Positions 1 to 5,489 of a stretch of 5,492 nucleotides of DNA are shown here, piece after piece (positions within the stretch are counted from its first letter, which is position 1; every line of letters begins with the position of its first letter). The notes below the pieces were generated by a model. That model was not told the DNA's origin. It saw only the letters and a program-made list of their open reading frames with translations, and searched no databases. The position numbers were made by a program, and so were the translations under genes. Where the stretch lies: contig DVHH01000092.1 of the NCBI GenBank assembly GCA_018712225.1, positions 1 to 5,492 of the forward strand, in the 5' to 3' direction. Source of the DNA: Scatomorpha intestinigallinarum. GTDB lineage: Bacteria; Bacillota; Clostridia; Oscillospirales; Oscillospiraceae.

Positions 1-175
1 CCACCTCCTCGGTGGAGCTGGGGAAGCAGACGGCCTCGGGGGCAAACTTGCCGTAAATGGGCATCTCGTCATGCGAGAAGTCCTCTTTGACGGCCTCCCC
101 AAAAACAAGCGCCTCTCCCAACACCCTCCGGAGCCGCTCCAAAACCGGTTCCGTGAGCTTCTTGTACGCAGGCAT
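1..175 (-). CDS. GlcD-like FAD-linked 2-hydroxyacid dehydrogenase, N-terminal fragment (runs off window)
   Basis: Only the first 58 codons lie inside the window, and the frame is still open at base 1. The protein begins MPAYKKLTEPVLERLRRVLG, continues with VKEDFSHDEMPIYGKFAPEAV (about residues 32-52, given here approximately) and ends in VCFPSSTEEV. An opening helix, a short segment with D-x-x-x-D-E-x-P near residues 33-41, then P-E-A-V with a PxSTEEV turn is typical of the start of the PCMH-type FAD-binding domain in glycolate oxidase subunit GlcD and D-lactate dehydrogenases. Those enzymes oxidise 2-hydroxyacids to 2-oxoacids. The ATG at 175 has a clear SD (AAGGAGG, 190-184) with 8 nt spacing. 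It lies 71 nt after the UxaA-family gene on the same strand and is probably cotranscribed. The FAD-binding PCMH core and the C-terminal domain are outside the window, so the assignment rests on the N-terminus and context. Confidence 0.72.
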   Translation of the reverse strand, partial: MPAYKKLTEPVLERLRRVLGEALVFGEAVKEDFSHDEMPIYGKFAPEAVCFPSSTEEV

Positions 176-205
176 ATATCCCGCCTCCTTTTACGCATAT
201 GTTCG

Positions 206-237
206 CGCGGGCCGCCTCCGGAGGGAAACAGCCCGCG
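206..237 (-). repeat. GC-rich inverted repeat between the UxaA-family and GlcD-like genes
   Basis: CGCGGGC (206-212) and GCCCGCG (231-237) form a 7-bp stem around an 18-nt loop that itself contains the 10-bp palindrome CCTCCGGAGG (215-224). It sits in the 71-nt gap, 9 nt after the UxaA-family stop and upstream of the next SD. No U-run follows in the direction of transcription, so termination is doubtful. It may be an mRNA stem-loop between cistrons. Confidence 0.4.
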
Positions 238-246
238 GTAATTACA

Positions 247-1749
247 TCAAAGGGCGCCCATGAGCAGGGGGAAGGCGTATTCCCTGTGGCCGAGCTTTTC
301 GGCTATGGTGGGCTCTCCTCTGCATGTATCGACAATCTTGTCGAACAGCAGCCTGCCCGCCTCTTCTATGCTCATGGAGCCCAGTACCACCCCGGTGAGA
401 TCGGCGTCTATGTTGGCGCCTAACAGCTTCATAGCATCCGGGGAGCCTGTTAGCTTGATGGCCGGGGCGATCGGATTGCCAACGGGAGTTCCTCTGCCTG
501 TGCTGTACAGCAGCACGTTGGCCCCGGAGCACACAAGCCCCAGAAGCGACAGAGGGTCAAGTCCCGGATTATCCACGACATACAGCCCCTTTCCCGTGGG
601 GTATTCGCCAAAGTCGAGCGCGCCCTCGACAGGCGCGGCGCCGCCTTTTTTGACGTTTCCAAGCGCCTTTTCCTTGAGTGTGCTTATGCCGCCGGCAATG
701 TTCCCCGGCGCAGGGTTGCTCTCTTCAATGCTACGGCCCATCATTTTGGCCCTGTCATACATCTCCGAGAGCAGGGAAATGACCTTGTCGGCCGTCTGCT
801 TGCTGCGGGATTGCCGCGTCAGCACGCCCTCGCCTCCGTACCAGCCGACCGTCTCGCCCAGCAGGGAGACGCCGCCGTTTTTGACGATTATGTCCGAAGC
901 GACGCCGATCGCCGGATTTGAGGCTGCCGCAGTTGTCCAGTCGGAGGCCCCGCACTTGACGCCGAGGCAGATGTCCGAGACCCCGGCCTCCACGCGCTCC
1001 TGGCCCTCCAGCTCGCGTCTCATGTCGAGCACGAGGGCCTCAAGAGCGGCATAGGCAGCCTCGGTGGAGCCGTAGTCCTGGGAGCGGACGAAGGCGCAGG
1101 GCTTCTCGTCCTTGACCTCGTTGTAAAACCACTCTGCATCCACGCTCTCACAGCCGAGCCCGGCAAAAATTACCCCGCCGACGTTGGGATTGCGCGCTAT
1201 GCCGAGCATGATGGCCTTGATGCGCTCAACCTCATTTGGCAGAATTACGCAGCCGGAGGGGTTCGTTATGGCCACTACGTCCCGGAACTTATACTCGATG
1301 TCGGAAACGATCTTGTTGGCGCAGACCGCCGTGGAGAGGACGACAAGGTGGTTGCGAAAGCCCACGAGGCCGTTCCTGCGCCTGTAGCCGAACAGCCTGG
1401 GCTGGGGAGAGAGCAGAAGAGAGTCGTCCAGCTCCCGGAGCTGCCCGGGGTCGAACTCATACAGATAGTTTTCCTTCCAGCTGGAGATGGGGTCGCTTAT
1501 ATTGTGCGTGTGCGCATAGCTGCCAGCCTCTATGTCGCAGGCAGCCGTGCCGATGGGGTGGCCGTATTTGAAAACCGTCTCGCCCCGGGCAATGCGCCGC
1601 AGGGCCAACTTGTGCCCCTGGGGCAGGGCCTCCCTTATCTCTATCCCGGCGTCCTCGCCGTTTATGAGCACGCGGTCGCCGGCGGACATGGCCTCGAGCG
1701 CGACTGCGACGTTGTCGCCGGCATCAAAACGTAAAGCTTTTTTTGTCAT
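247..1749 (-). CDS. UxaA-family hydrolyase (altronate/galactarate dehydratase-like), SAF plus catalytic domains
   Basis: This is a 500-aa member of the family that includes altronate dehydratase UxaA, galactarate dehydratase GarD and sulfolactate sulfo-lyase SuyAB. These metal-dependent cytosolic lyases remove water, or sulfite in SuyAB, from a hydroxy acid to give a 2-oxo acid. An N-terminal SAF domain (about 12-83) contains DNVAVAL, GHK (46) and the HTHN end (80-83). The large domain has GYRRRNGLVGFRN (121-133), SGC (165-167), AGLGCES (196-202), GVKCGASD (263-270), NPAPGN...GGISTLKEKALG (345-364) and STGRGTPVGNPIAP (416-429). The length matches single-chain UxaA (about 495 aa) rather than the separate SuyA and SuyB chains. 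The usual H-x-x-G-C motif reads NPSGC (163-167), with Asn replacing His. The ATG at 1749 has SD AAGAGGA (1762-1756) overlapping the TAA stop of the flavoprotein gene, so the two are probably coupled. The family is secure; the substrate (altronate, galactarate, another aldonate or a sulfonated acid) cannot be read from sequence alone. Confidence 0.9.
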   Translation of the reverse strand: MTKKALRFDAGDNVAVALEAMSAGDRVLINGEDAGIEIREALPQGHKLALRRIARGETVFKYGHPIGTAACDIEAGSYAHTHNISDPISSWKENYLYEFDPGQLRELDDSLLLSPQPRLFGYRRRNGLVGFRNHLVVLSTAVCANKIVSDIEYKFRDVVAITNPSGCVILPNEVERIKAIMLGIARNPNVGGVIFAGLGCESVDAEWFYNEVKDEKPCAFVRSQDYGSTEAAYAALEALVLDMRRELEGQERVEAGVSDICLGVKCGASDWTTAAASNPAIGVASDIIVKNGGVSLLGETVGWYGGEGVLTRQSRSKQTADKVISLLSEMYDRAKMMGRSIEESNPAPGNIAGGISTLKEKALGNVKKGGAAPVEGALDFGEYPTGKGLYVVDNPGLDPLSLLGLVCSGANVLLYSTGRGTPVGNPIAPAIKLTGSPDAMKLLGANIDADLTGVVLGSMSIEEAGRLLFDKIVDTCRGEPTIAEKLGHREYAFPLLMGAL

Positions 1750-1760
1750 TGAATATCCTC

Positions 1761-3425
1761 TTACCTTTCAGAAACTTGACAGTCAACGCATCTGACCGCA
1801 TCCCGGAAGGACAGCTGCATACGTCCGCCTGTGTTTTTGATGAGGATATTCTTGCGCCAATTCGGGTCGTCCATGTCGGGGAAATCGCTGCGGTAAAACA
1901 CCCCGCGGCTCTCCCTGCGAAGCTCCGAAGCGCTTATCTGCATGTCCGCCAGAAGCAGCATGTGCCTCAGGTGGATCAGCTCCGCCGCCTCGCCCAGACT
2001 GGAGGCCCGTAGACCGTCCAGCTCCCGCCGCAGTTCCCGCACCGTATGCGCAGCCGCGGAGAGGGTCTCCGCGTTGCGCTGGATGCCGAGATTTTCGTGC
2101 AGGCAGACACCGAGGCGTTTTCTGAGCTCCCGGGCCGGGAGCGGGGAATTGCCGCCTAGCAGAGCTTCGAGCCCTCGCTCCGCTTCCGACCATGTGCGCT
2201 CTATATCCTCCATTTTAACAGAGCCCAGCCTTTTTGCATAGTCCGCCGCGCTGTCTCCGGCGATATGCCCAAAAACTACCGTCTCGGCCCCAGCACTACC
2301 GCCAAGGCGGTTGGCTCCGTGCAGGCCGCCGATCACTTCTCCGCAGGCGAAGAGCCCTGCCACGTCGGTGGAACAGTCCGTGCCTACTACGACGCCGCCT
2401 AGATTTGTGTGGGCGGCAGGCATCATCTCGGGCATTTCCCGGGTAAGGTCGATGCCCGCGGCAGCGGCTGCCCTCGTAAAGATGGCGTGGTCCCTGTAGA
2501 GAAAGTCCCTGTCCATCATTGTCATGTCGTAGTAGATGCCGCCGTGCGGCGTGCCGCGGCCCTCCCTGACCTCGCTGAGCATGGCCCGGGCAAGGCTGCC
2601 CTTCTGGGCGTTTTCGCGGGTGAGCCCGTAATCGGCCAGAAAATCCCGGCCCTCCCCGTTTCGCAGAACAGCGCCGTGCCGAAGCAGCGTGGTGGCGATG
2701 ACCTTGCCGGAGAGCTCCTCCGGCCAAATAAAGCAGCAGGGCTCAAACTGCTGGAACTCCATGTCTGTCAGACGCGCCCCGGCCTCATAGGCCATGGCGT
2801 AGCCGTCGCCGGTGAGGGCCTTCGGGTAGGTAGAAAAGCTCTGCATGGCCCCGCAGCCGCCGGTGGCGAGTACAACGGCGCTCGCTGTGAAGCGCAGCAG
2901 CTCCCCTGAGCCCAGGTCCAGGCCGTAGGCACCGAGGACATGGCCGCGGGATACCAGCAGGCCGAGTATGTCCACGGGCGCGTACTGCTTTACTCCAAGC
3001 TCGCCGCACCGTGCTTTTAAAATCCGCATTTCCGCGCTGCCGCTGGAGACGCCTGTCTTGATAAGACGTGGATATGCTGTGCCCAGAGTATGTATCGGCA
3101 GGTAACGCCCTTCTGCGTCCCTGTCAAACTCAAGCCCCAGACCTTCGAGATATGTAACCTCGTCGAGCACGTGCTCAGACAGGACCATTGCTAGTCGGCT
3201 GTCATTGATGCCGTACCCGCTCTGTTCGATATCACTGAAGTAGAGCTCTTTGCTGTCTCCAGGCATTACAGGGGCGTTGAAGCCCATGATCTCTGGGGAA
3301 GCACAGGACGGCTTGCTGACGATTGCGACTTCCGTTCCAAGCTCGGCTGCGGCGACGGCGGCGCGCAGGCCGGCCACGCCGCCTCCAATGACCAGAACCT
3401 CAGTGCTTATTGTCCTAAAATCCAA
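1761..3425 (-). CDS. FAD-dependent oxidoreductase, fumarate reductase/succinate dehydrogenase flavoprotein family
   Basis: This flavoprotein resembles FrdA, SdhA and L-aspartate oxidase, enzymes that oxidise or reduce dicarboxylic or related acids. Residue numbers here count from a GTG six codons upstream (3443). The Rossmann motif VIGGGVAGLRAA (18-29), ATGG (193-196) and TGDG (211-214) bind FAD. Substrate-site residues recognisable by motif are R255 (LLRHGA), H345 (AAHTNLGGV) and R379 (GANRLGG). ESRGVFYRSDFP (511-522) is the family's C-terminal signature. The His of the usual QFHP motif is Glu here (QFEP, E234). No His lies at the expected covalent-FAD position after the Rossmann fold, so FAD is probably non-covalent. 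There is no signal peptide or membrane segment, and no iron-sulfur partner gene in the window, so the protein is probably cytosolic. I chose the TTG at 3425 (554 aa) because GGAGGG sits 6 nt upstream; the GTG at 3443 has no SD. The gene follows a 13-bp hairpin and ends 11 nt before the UxaA-family gene. The substrate is unknown. Confidence 0.86.
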   Translation of the reverse strand: MDFRTISTEVLVIGGGVAGLRAAVAAAELGTEVAIVSKPSCASPEIMGFNAPVMPGDSKELYFSDIEQSGYGINDSRLAMVLSEHVLDEVTYLEGLGLEFDRDAEGRYLPIHTLGTAYPRLIKTGVSSGSAEMRILKARCGELGVKQYAPVDILGLLVSRGHVLGAYGLDLGSGELLRFTASAVVLATGGCGAMQSFSTYPKALTGDGYAMAYEAGARLTDMEFQQFEPCCFIWPEELSGKVIATTLLRHGAVLRNGEGRDFLADYGLTRENAQKGSLARAMLSEVREGRGTPHGGIYYDMTMMDRDFLYRDHAIFTRAAAAAGIDLTREMPEMMPAAHTNLGGVVVGTDCSTDVAGLFACGEVIGGLHGANRLGGSAGAETVVFGHIAGDSAADYAKRLGSVKMEDIERTWSEAERGLEALLGGNSPLPARELRKRLGVCLHENLGIQRNAETLSAAAHTVRELRRELDGLRASSLGEAAELIHLRHMLLLADMQISASELRRESRGVFYRSDFPDMDDPNWRKNILIKNTGGRMQLSFRDAVRCVDCQVSER

Positions 3426-3431
3426 GTGAAA

Positions 3432-3437
3432 CCCTCC
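3432..3437 (-). promoter_or_regulatory. Ribosome binding site implying a TTG start for the flavoprotein gene
   Basis: GGAGGG on the minus strand is 6 nt upstream of an in-frame TTG at 3425-3423. The GTG at 3443 that opens the frame has no purine-rich SD before it. An ATG at 3440-3438 is out of frame. The protein therefore probably begins at the residues DFRTISTEV, just ahead of the FAD-binding strand. Confidence 0.7.
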
Positions 3438-3469
3438 ATACACAGGAATGGACGTGAATTGCAGCTTCC

Positions 3470-3505
3470 GTGGAGCCTCTCCCGCCGGTCAAGGAGAAGC
3501 TCCAC
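3470..3505 (-). other. Intercistronic 13-bp RNA hairpin after the transketolase pair
   Basis: In the minus-strand transcript GUGGAGC (3505-3499) pairs with GCUCCAC (3476-3470) and UCUCC (3497-3493) pairs with GGAGA (3482-3478). A U-G wobble (3498/3477) joins the two blocks into a continuous 13-pair stem with a 10-nt loop. It begins 5 nt after the transketolase C-subunit stop. In plus-strand RNA the wobble would be a C-A mismatch, so the structure favours the genes' own direction. No U-run follows, so it is more likely an RNA-processing, stability or partial attenuation element than a full intrinsic terminator. Confidence 0.6.
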
Positions 3506-3510
3506 AGACC

Positions 3511-4461
3511 TCAAAGCGCCCTGACAGCCTGCTTCATAGCGGCTATGCCGAAGCCTAGATGCTCCATCTGCTCATCGAAAGAGCCGAAACCGGGGAAGAT
3601 ATCGGGAATTCCGAGCCGTTTGACTCTGCACGGGACGCCGCCCTCTGCGATGGTCTCGCAGACGGCTCCGCCCAGACCGCCTGTTATGAAGGCGTCCTCA
3701 ACGGTGACGAGCCTGCCTGTGCGTGCCGCGGCGCGGAGCACCAGCTCGGTGTCGAGGGGCTTTATGGTGTGCATGTCGATGACGCCCGCGTCAAAGCCCT
3801 CGGCCCGAAGCTGTTTTGCGGCCTCAAGGGCATAGGCTACCATGATGCCGCAGGCGATGATGTAGCCGTCCTTGCCCTCCAGGAGCTCAATGCCCTTGCC
3901 AAATTCGAATTTGTAGTCGCTCTTGTACACCTCGGGCTCATTGCGGCCGTTTGCAAGGCGGATGTAGACCGGCCCGTCATAGTCTGCGGCGGCTTCAAAG
4001 GCCTTGACGGCCTGGGAGGGGTCGCCCGGCACGCAGAGCGTCATTCTGGGGAAGGTGCGGAGTATGGCCAGGTCCTCCATGGCGTAGTGCGTGGAGCCGC
4101 AGGGGCCCTGGGACAGTCCCGTGTTGTTGCCGATGAGCTTCACGTTTGCGCCCTGATAGCAGATGTTGGTGCGTATGCCCTCTGCGGCACGCAGGGTGTT
4201 GAATACGGACATACCGTAGACATAGGGCAGGAAACCCTCCAGCGCCAGCCCTGCGGCCAGGTCCATCGCAGCCATTTCCGCAATTCCGGTGTTGTAGTAC
4301 TGCTTCGGGAACTTTTTTATGAATTCGGGCATGCCGGCTCTGCCGACGTCGGGGGAGATGAGCCGGAAGTTGGGCCGCTCCTGCGCCATCTTCTGCATGG
4401 CCGCGTCTATGGCAGGACGCGCGTGGCCCATTTTTTCGCCGAACGAATATGTCTCTATCAT
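3511..4461 (-). CDS. Transketolase, C-terminal (pyrimidine-binding) subunit of a split enzyme
   Basis: This 316-aa partner of the preceding gene supplies the pyrimidine (Pyr) domain and C-terminal domain, forming the active sites at the interface with the N subunit. The likely catalytic glutamate is E62 in TGIAEMAAM. The block GSTHYAMEDLA (122-132) carries H125, which matches the GPTH histidine of yeast transketolase. VIDMHTIKPLD (227-237) and VEDAFITGGLGGAV (254-267) mark the C-terminal domain. The ATG at 4461 has SD GGAGGG (4474-4469) 7 nt upstream, and that SD is contiguous with the TAA stop of the N subunit; the 13-nt gap suggests translational coupling and balanced subunits. One oddity is that most split transketolases read VEEH at the start of the last motif, whereas this one reads VEDA. 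A 1-deoxyxylulose-5-phosphate synthase or pyruvate dehydrogenase E1 beta subunit is less likely, given the IDMHTIKPLD block and the transketolase N-type partner. Confidence 0.92.
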   Translation of the reverse strand: MIETYSFGEKMGHARPAIDAAMQKMAQERPNFRLISPDVGRAGMPEFIKKFPKQYYNTGIAEMAAMDLAAGLALEGFLPYVYGMSVFNTLRAAEGIRTNICYQGANVKLIGNNTGLSQGPCGSTHYAMEDLAILRTFPRMTLCVPGDPSQAVKAFEAAADYDGPVYIRLANGRNEPEVYKSDYKFEFGKGIELLEGKDGYIIACGIMVAYALEAAKQLRAEGFDAGVIDMHTIKPLDTELVLRAAARTGRLVTVEDAFITGGLGGAVCETIAEGGVPCRVKRLGIPDIFPGFGSFDEQMEHLGFGIAAMKQAVRAL

Positions 4462-4468
4462 CTTGAAT

Positions 4469-4477
4469 CCCTCCTTA
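4469..4477 (-). promoter_or_regulatory. Stop/SD overlap coupling the two transketolase subunits
   Basis: The minus-strand string TAAGGAGGG contains the stop codon of the N subunit (TAA, 4477-4475) fused directly to the SD of the C subunit, 7 nt before its ATG. Ribosomes finishing the first gene would be placed to restart on the second. Confidence 0.75.
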
Positions 4478-5329
4478 TTTGTATCTGGTCTGCCTGACTT
4501 CGGTCAGGGCCTGTTCAAGCAGGGCGGGGTCCGTCAGCATGCCGTGGTGCCATGCGGGGGTGCCCTCCATGAAAGAGACGCCGTAGCCTTTTATCGTGTG
4601 GCCGATGATGACGGTGGGAACGTCGCTGTCGGCGTCGGGGATGTTGTCAAGTGCCTCGACGACCTCCTCCATGCAATTGCCGTTTATCTCCATGACGTTC
4701 CAGCCGAAGGCCTCAAACTTTTTGCCGAGCGGTTCCAGTTTGAGTCCGCCGTAAAACTCCTCGGTGGGGGAGCTCAGGCTCACCATGTTTCTGTCGATGA
4801 GAGCCACCAGGTTTCCAAGCTTGTAGTGCGCGGCCAGCATAGCGCCTTCCCAGACGGCTCCTTCGTTGCACTCGCCGTCGCCGAGCATGGTGAAAACGTG
4901 ATGCTTGTCCCCGCGCTCCTTTGCGGCTAGGGCCAGCCCGGAGCAGAGCGTCAGGCCGTGACCGAGCGAGCCGGAGGAGACCTCCATGCCCGGGTTCTGG
5001 TTTTTGCAGGGGTGCATGCCGTAGCGGCTGCCCCAGGCGCCGTAGGTCTCGAAAATCTCGTCAACGCTGCCGTAGCCCGCCATGGCCATGGCGATGTAGA
5101 GACAGCCGGCGCCGTGGCCCTTGGAGAGGACGAAGCGGTCGCGCTCCGGCCACTTGCCGTCGTAATCGAGGTTCTTTTTCATCTTGTACATGTAAAGCGC
5201 CGTCATCATGTCGGCCATTGAAAGGTCGCCGCCGAGATGTATGAGCGTCTTTGCCGAGAGCTTCAGTATCAGTTCCCGCATCTCAAGGGCCTGATCCTTC
5301 AGCCTTTCGATGGTTTGCCTGTCAGCCAT
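4475..5329 (-). CDS. Transketolase, N-terminal (TPP-binding) subunit of a split enzyme
   Basis: This is the pyrophosphate-binding half of a two-subunit transketolase, a cytosolic thiamine diphosphate and Mg2+ enzyme that moves two-carbon ketol units between sugars. The protein is 284 aa, about the usual size for this half. Visible motifs include H31 in IHLGGDLS, SKGHG (H72), H106 in GMHP, GSLGHG (120-125) and the TPP motif GDGECNEG (150-157), with N181 exactly 30 residues after D151, as in yeast transketolase (D155/N185). IKGYGVSFM (246-254) and PAWH (258-261) match the end of the family domain. The frame opens with a TTG at 5353, but I chose the ATG at 5329 because a strong SD (GGGAGGAAGG, 5345-5336) lies just upstream of it. 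The second Asn of the classic NN pair reads RN here, and GH before the first glycine pair reads IH; both are tolerable variants. The TAA stop overlaps the SD of the next gene. The family is secure, but the sugar substrate is unknown. Confidence 0.92.
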   Translation of the reverse strand: MADRQTIERLKDQALEMRELILKLSAKTLIHLGGDLSMADMMTALYMYKMKKNLDYDGKWPERDRFVLSKGHGAGCLYIAMAMAGYGSVDEIFETYGAWGSRYGMHPCKNQNPGMEVSSGSLGHGLTLCSGLALAAKERGDKHHVFTMLGDGECNEGAVWEGAMLAAHYKLGNLVALIDRNMVSLSSPTEEFYGGLKLEPLGKKFEAFGWNVMEINGNCMEEVVEALDNIPDADSDVPTVIIGHTIKGYGVSFMEGTPAWHHGMLTDPALLEQALTEVRQTRYK

Positions 5330-5335
5330 ATAAAT

Positions 5336-5345
5336 CCTTCCTCCC
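5336..5345 (-). promoter_or_regulatory. Ribosome binding site fixing the start of the transketolase N subunit
   Basis: The minus-strand sequence GGGAGGAAGG lies 6 nt (last GG) to 10 nt (GGAGG core) upstream of the ATG at 5329. It falls inside the longer open frame that begins with a TTG at 5353, so the shorter protein is preferred. Confidence 0.8.
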
Positions 5346-5360
5346 TGAATCAATTCTTCC

Positions 5361-5375
5361 GAGGTTTTGTACCTC
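5361..5375 (-). other. Small 5'-leader hairpin
   Basis: GAGGU and ACCUC form a perfect 5-bp stem with a 5-nt loop in the leader, starting within about 10 nt of the predicted transcript start. Its size and place suggest a 5'-end stabilising hairpin. It does not sequester the SD of the first gene. Confidence 0.35.
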
Positions 5376-5383
5376 TTGTCCTG

Positions 5384-5411
5384 ACTATATTTTCAGCAAA
5401 GTGCATGCCAA
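5384..5411 (-). promoter_or_regulatory. Probable operon promoter with overlapping sigma-54-like and sigma-70-like elements
   Basis: Read on the minus strand, 5411-5395 is TTGGCATG-CACT-TTGCT. This matches the sigma-54 (RpoN) consensus YTGGCACG-N4-TTGCW with one mismatch, and the invariant GG and GC are exactly 10 nt apart. The same bases also give a sigma-70-like promoter: TTGGCA (5411-5406), a 16-nt spacer, and TATAGT (5389-5384). Either would start transcription at roughly 5377-5384, leaving a leader of about 50 nt before the first gene. The sequence alone does not decide which is used. Confidence 0.6.
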
Positions 5412-5420
5412 CTTAAAACA

Positions 5421-5465
5421 GCCGCATCCGGCCCTGCTGAGCGTCTATCCGGGCTGGTATGCGGC
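5421..5465 (-). terminator. Possible terminator of an upstream gene, or dyad upstream of the promoter
   Basis: GCCGCAT (5465-5459 on the minus strand) pairs with ATGCGGC (5427-5421), and an inner GCCC/GGGC pair (5454-5451 with 5434-5431) extends the stem-loop. On the minus strand it is followed by TGTTTTAAG, a short U-run, which fits a weak intrinsic terminator for a gene beyond the right edge. Its centre is about 34 bp upstream of the promoter's -24 GG, so it could instead be a protein-binding dyad. Confidence 0.4.
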
Positions 5466-5467
5466 AA

Positions 5468-5489
5468 GTGTATCAAATGGCGTATCATA
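5468..5489 (-). repeat. Tandem TGATAC motifs upstream of the promoter
   Basis: On the minus strand TGATAC occurs at 5487-5482 and again at 5475-5470, in direct orientation with a 12-bp period. They lie roughly 85-105 bp upstream of the predicted start, the zone where activator sites for sigma-54 promoters are often found. Two short copies can arise by chance, and an open reading frame also crosses them (reading DTPFDT, TAG stop at 5447-5445), so they may instead be the tail of an upstream gene. Confidence 0.25.

Noticed and set aside
215..224. Palindrome CCTCCGGAGG as an alternative SD for the GlcD-like gene
   Set aside because: It is about 40 nt from the ATG at 175, while a well-placed AAGGAGG lies at 190-184.
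260..1054. 264-aa plus-strand frame opposite the UxaA-family gene
   Set aside because: It is serine- and proline-rich, shows no family motif and lies antisense to a conserved gene.
247..1749. Calling this gene sulfolactate sulfo-lyase (SuyAB)
   Set aside because: SuyA and SuyB are usually separate chains, and the single 500-aa chain fits UxaA/GarD length. Nothing in the window is specific to sulfonates, so only the family name is used.
2409..2909. 166-aa plus-strand frame opposite the flavoprotein gene
   Set aside because: It is an antisense shadow with no recognisable motif; the minus-strand frame carries all conserved FAD-protein motifs.
1761..3425. Membrane succinate dehydrogenase/fumarate reductase complex
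   Set aside because: There is no iron-sulfur subunit or membrane anchor gene nearby, no His for covalent FAD is seen, and the substrate-site motif is altered.
3559..4497. 312-aa open frame on the plus strand opposite the transketolase C subunit
   Set aside because: It is the antisense shadow of a clear gene in GC-rich DNA. Its translation has no recognisable domain, and no SD precedes it.
3511..5329. Calling the pair the sulfofructose transketolase of the sulfo-transketolase pathway, or an apulose-4-phosphate transketolase
   Set aside because: The neighbouring genes in this window do not include the partner enzymes I know from those pathways, and sequence alone cannot assign the substrate.
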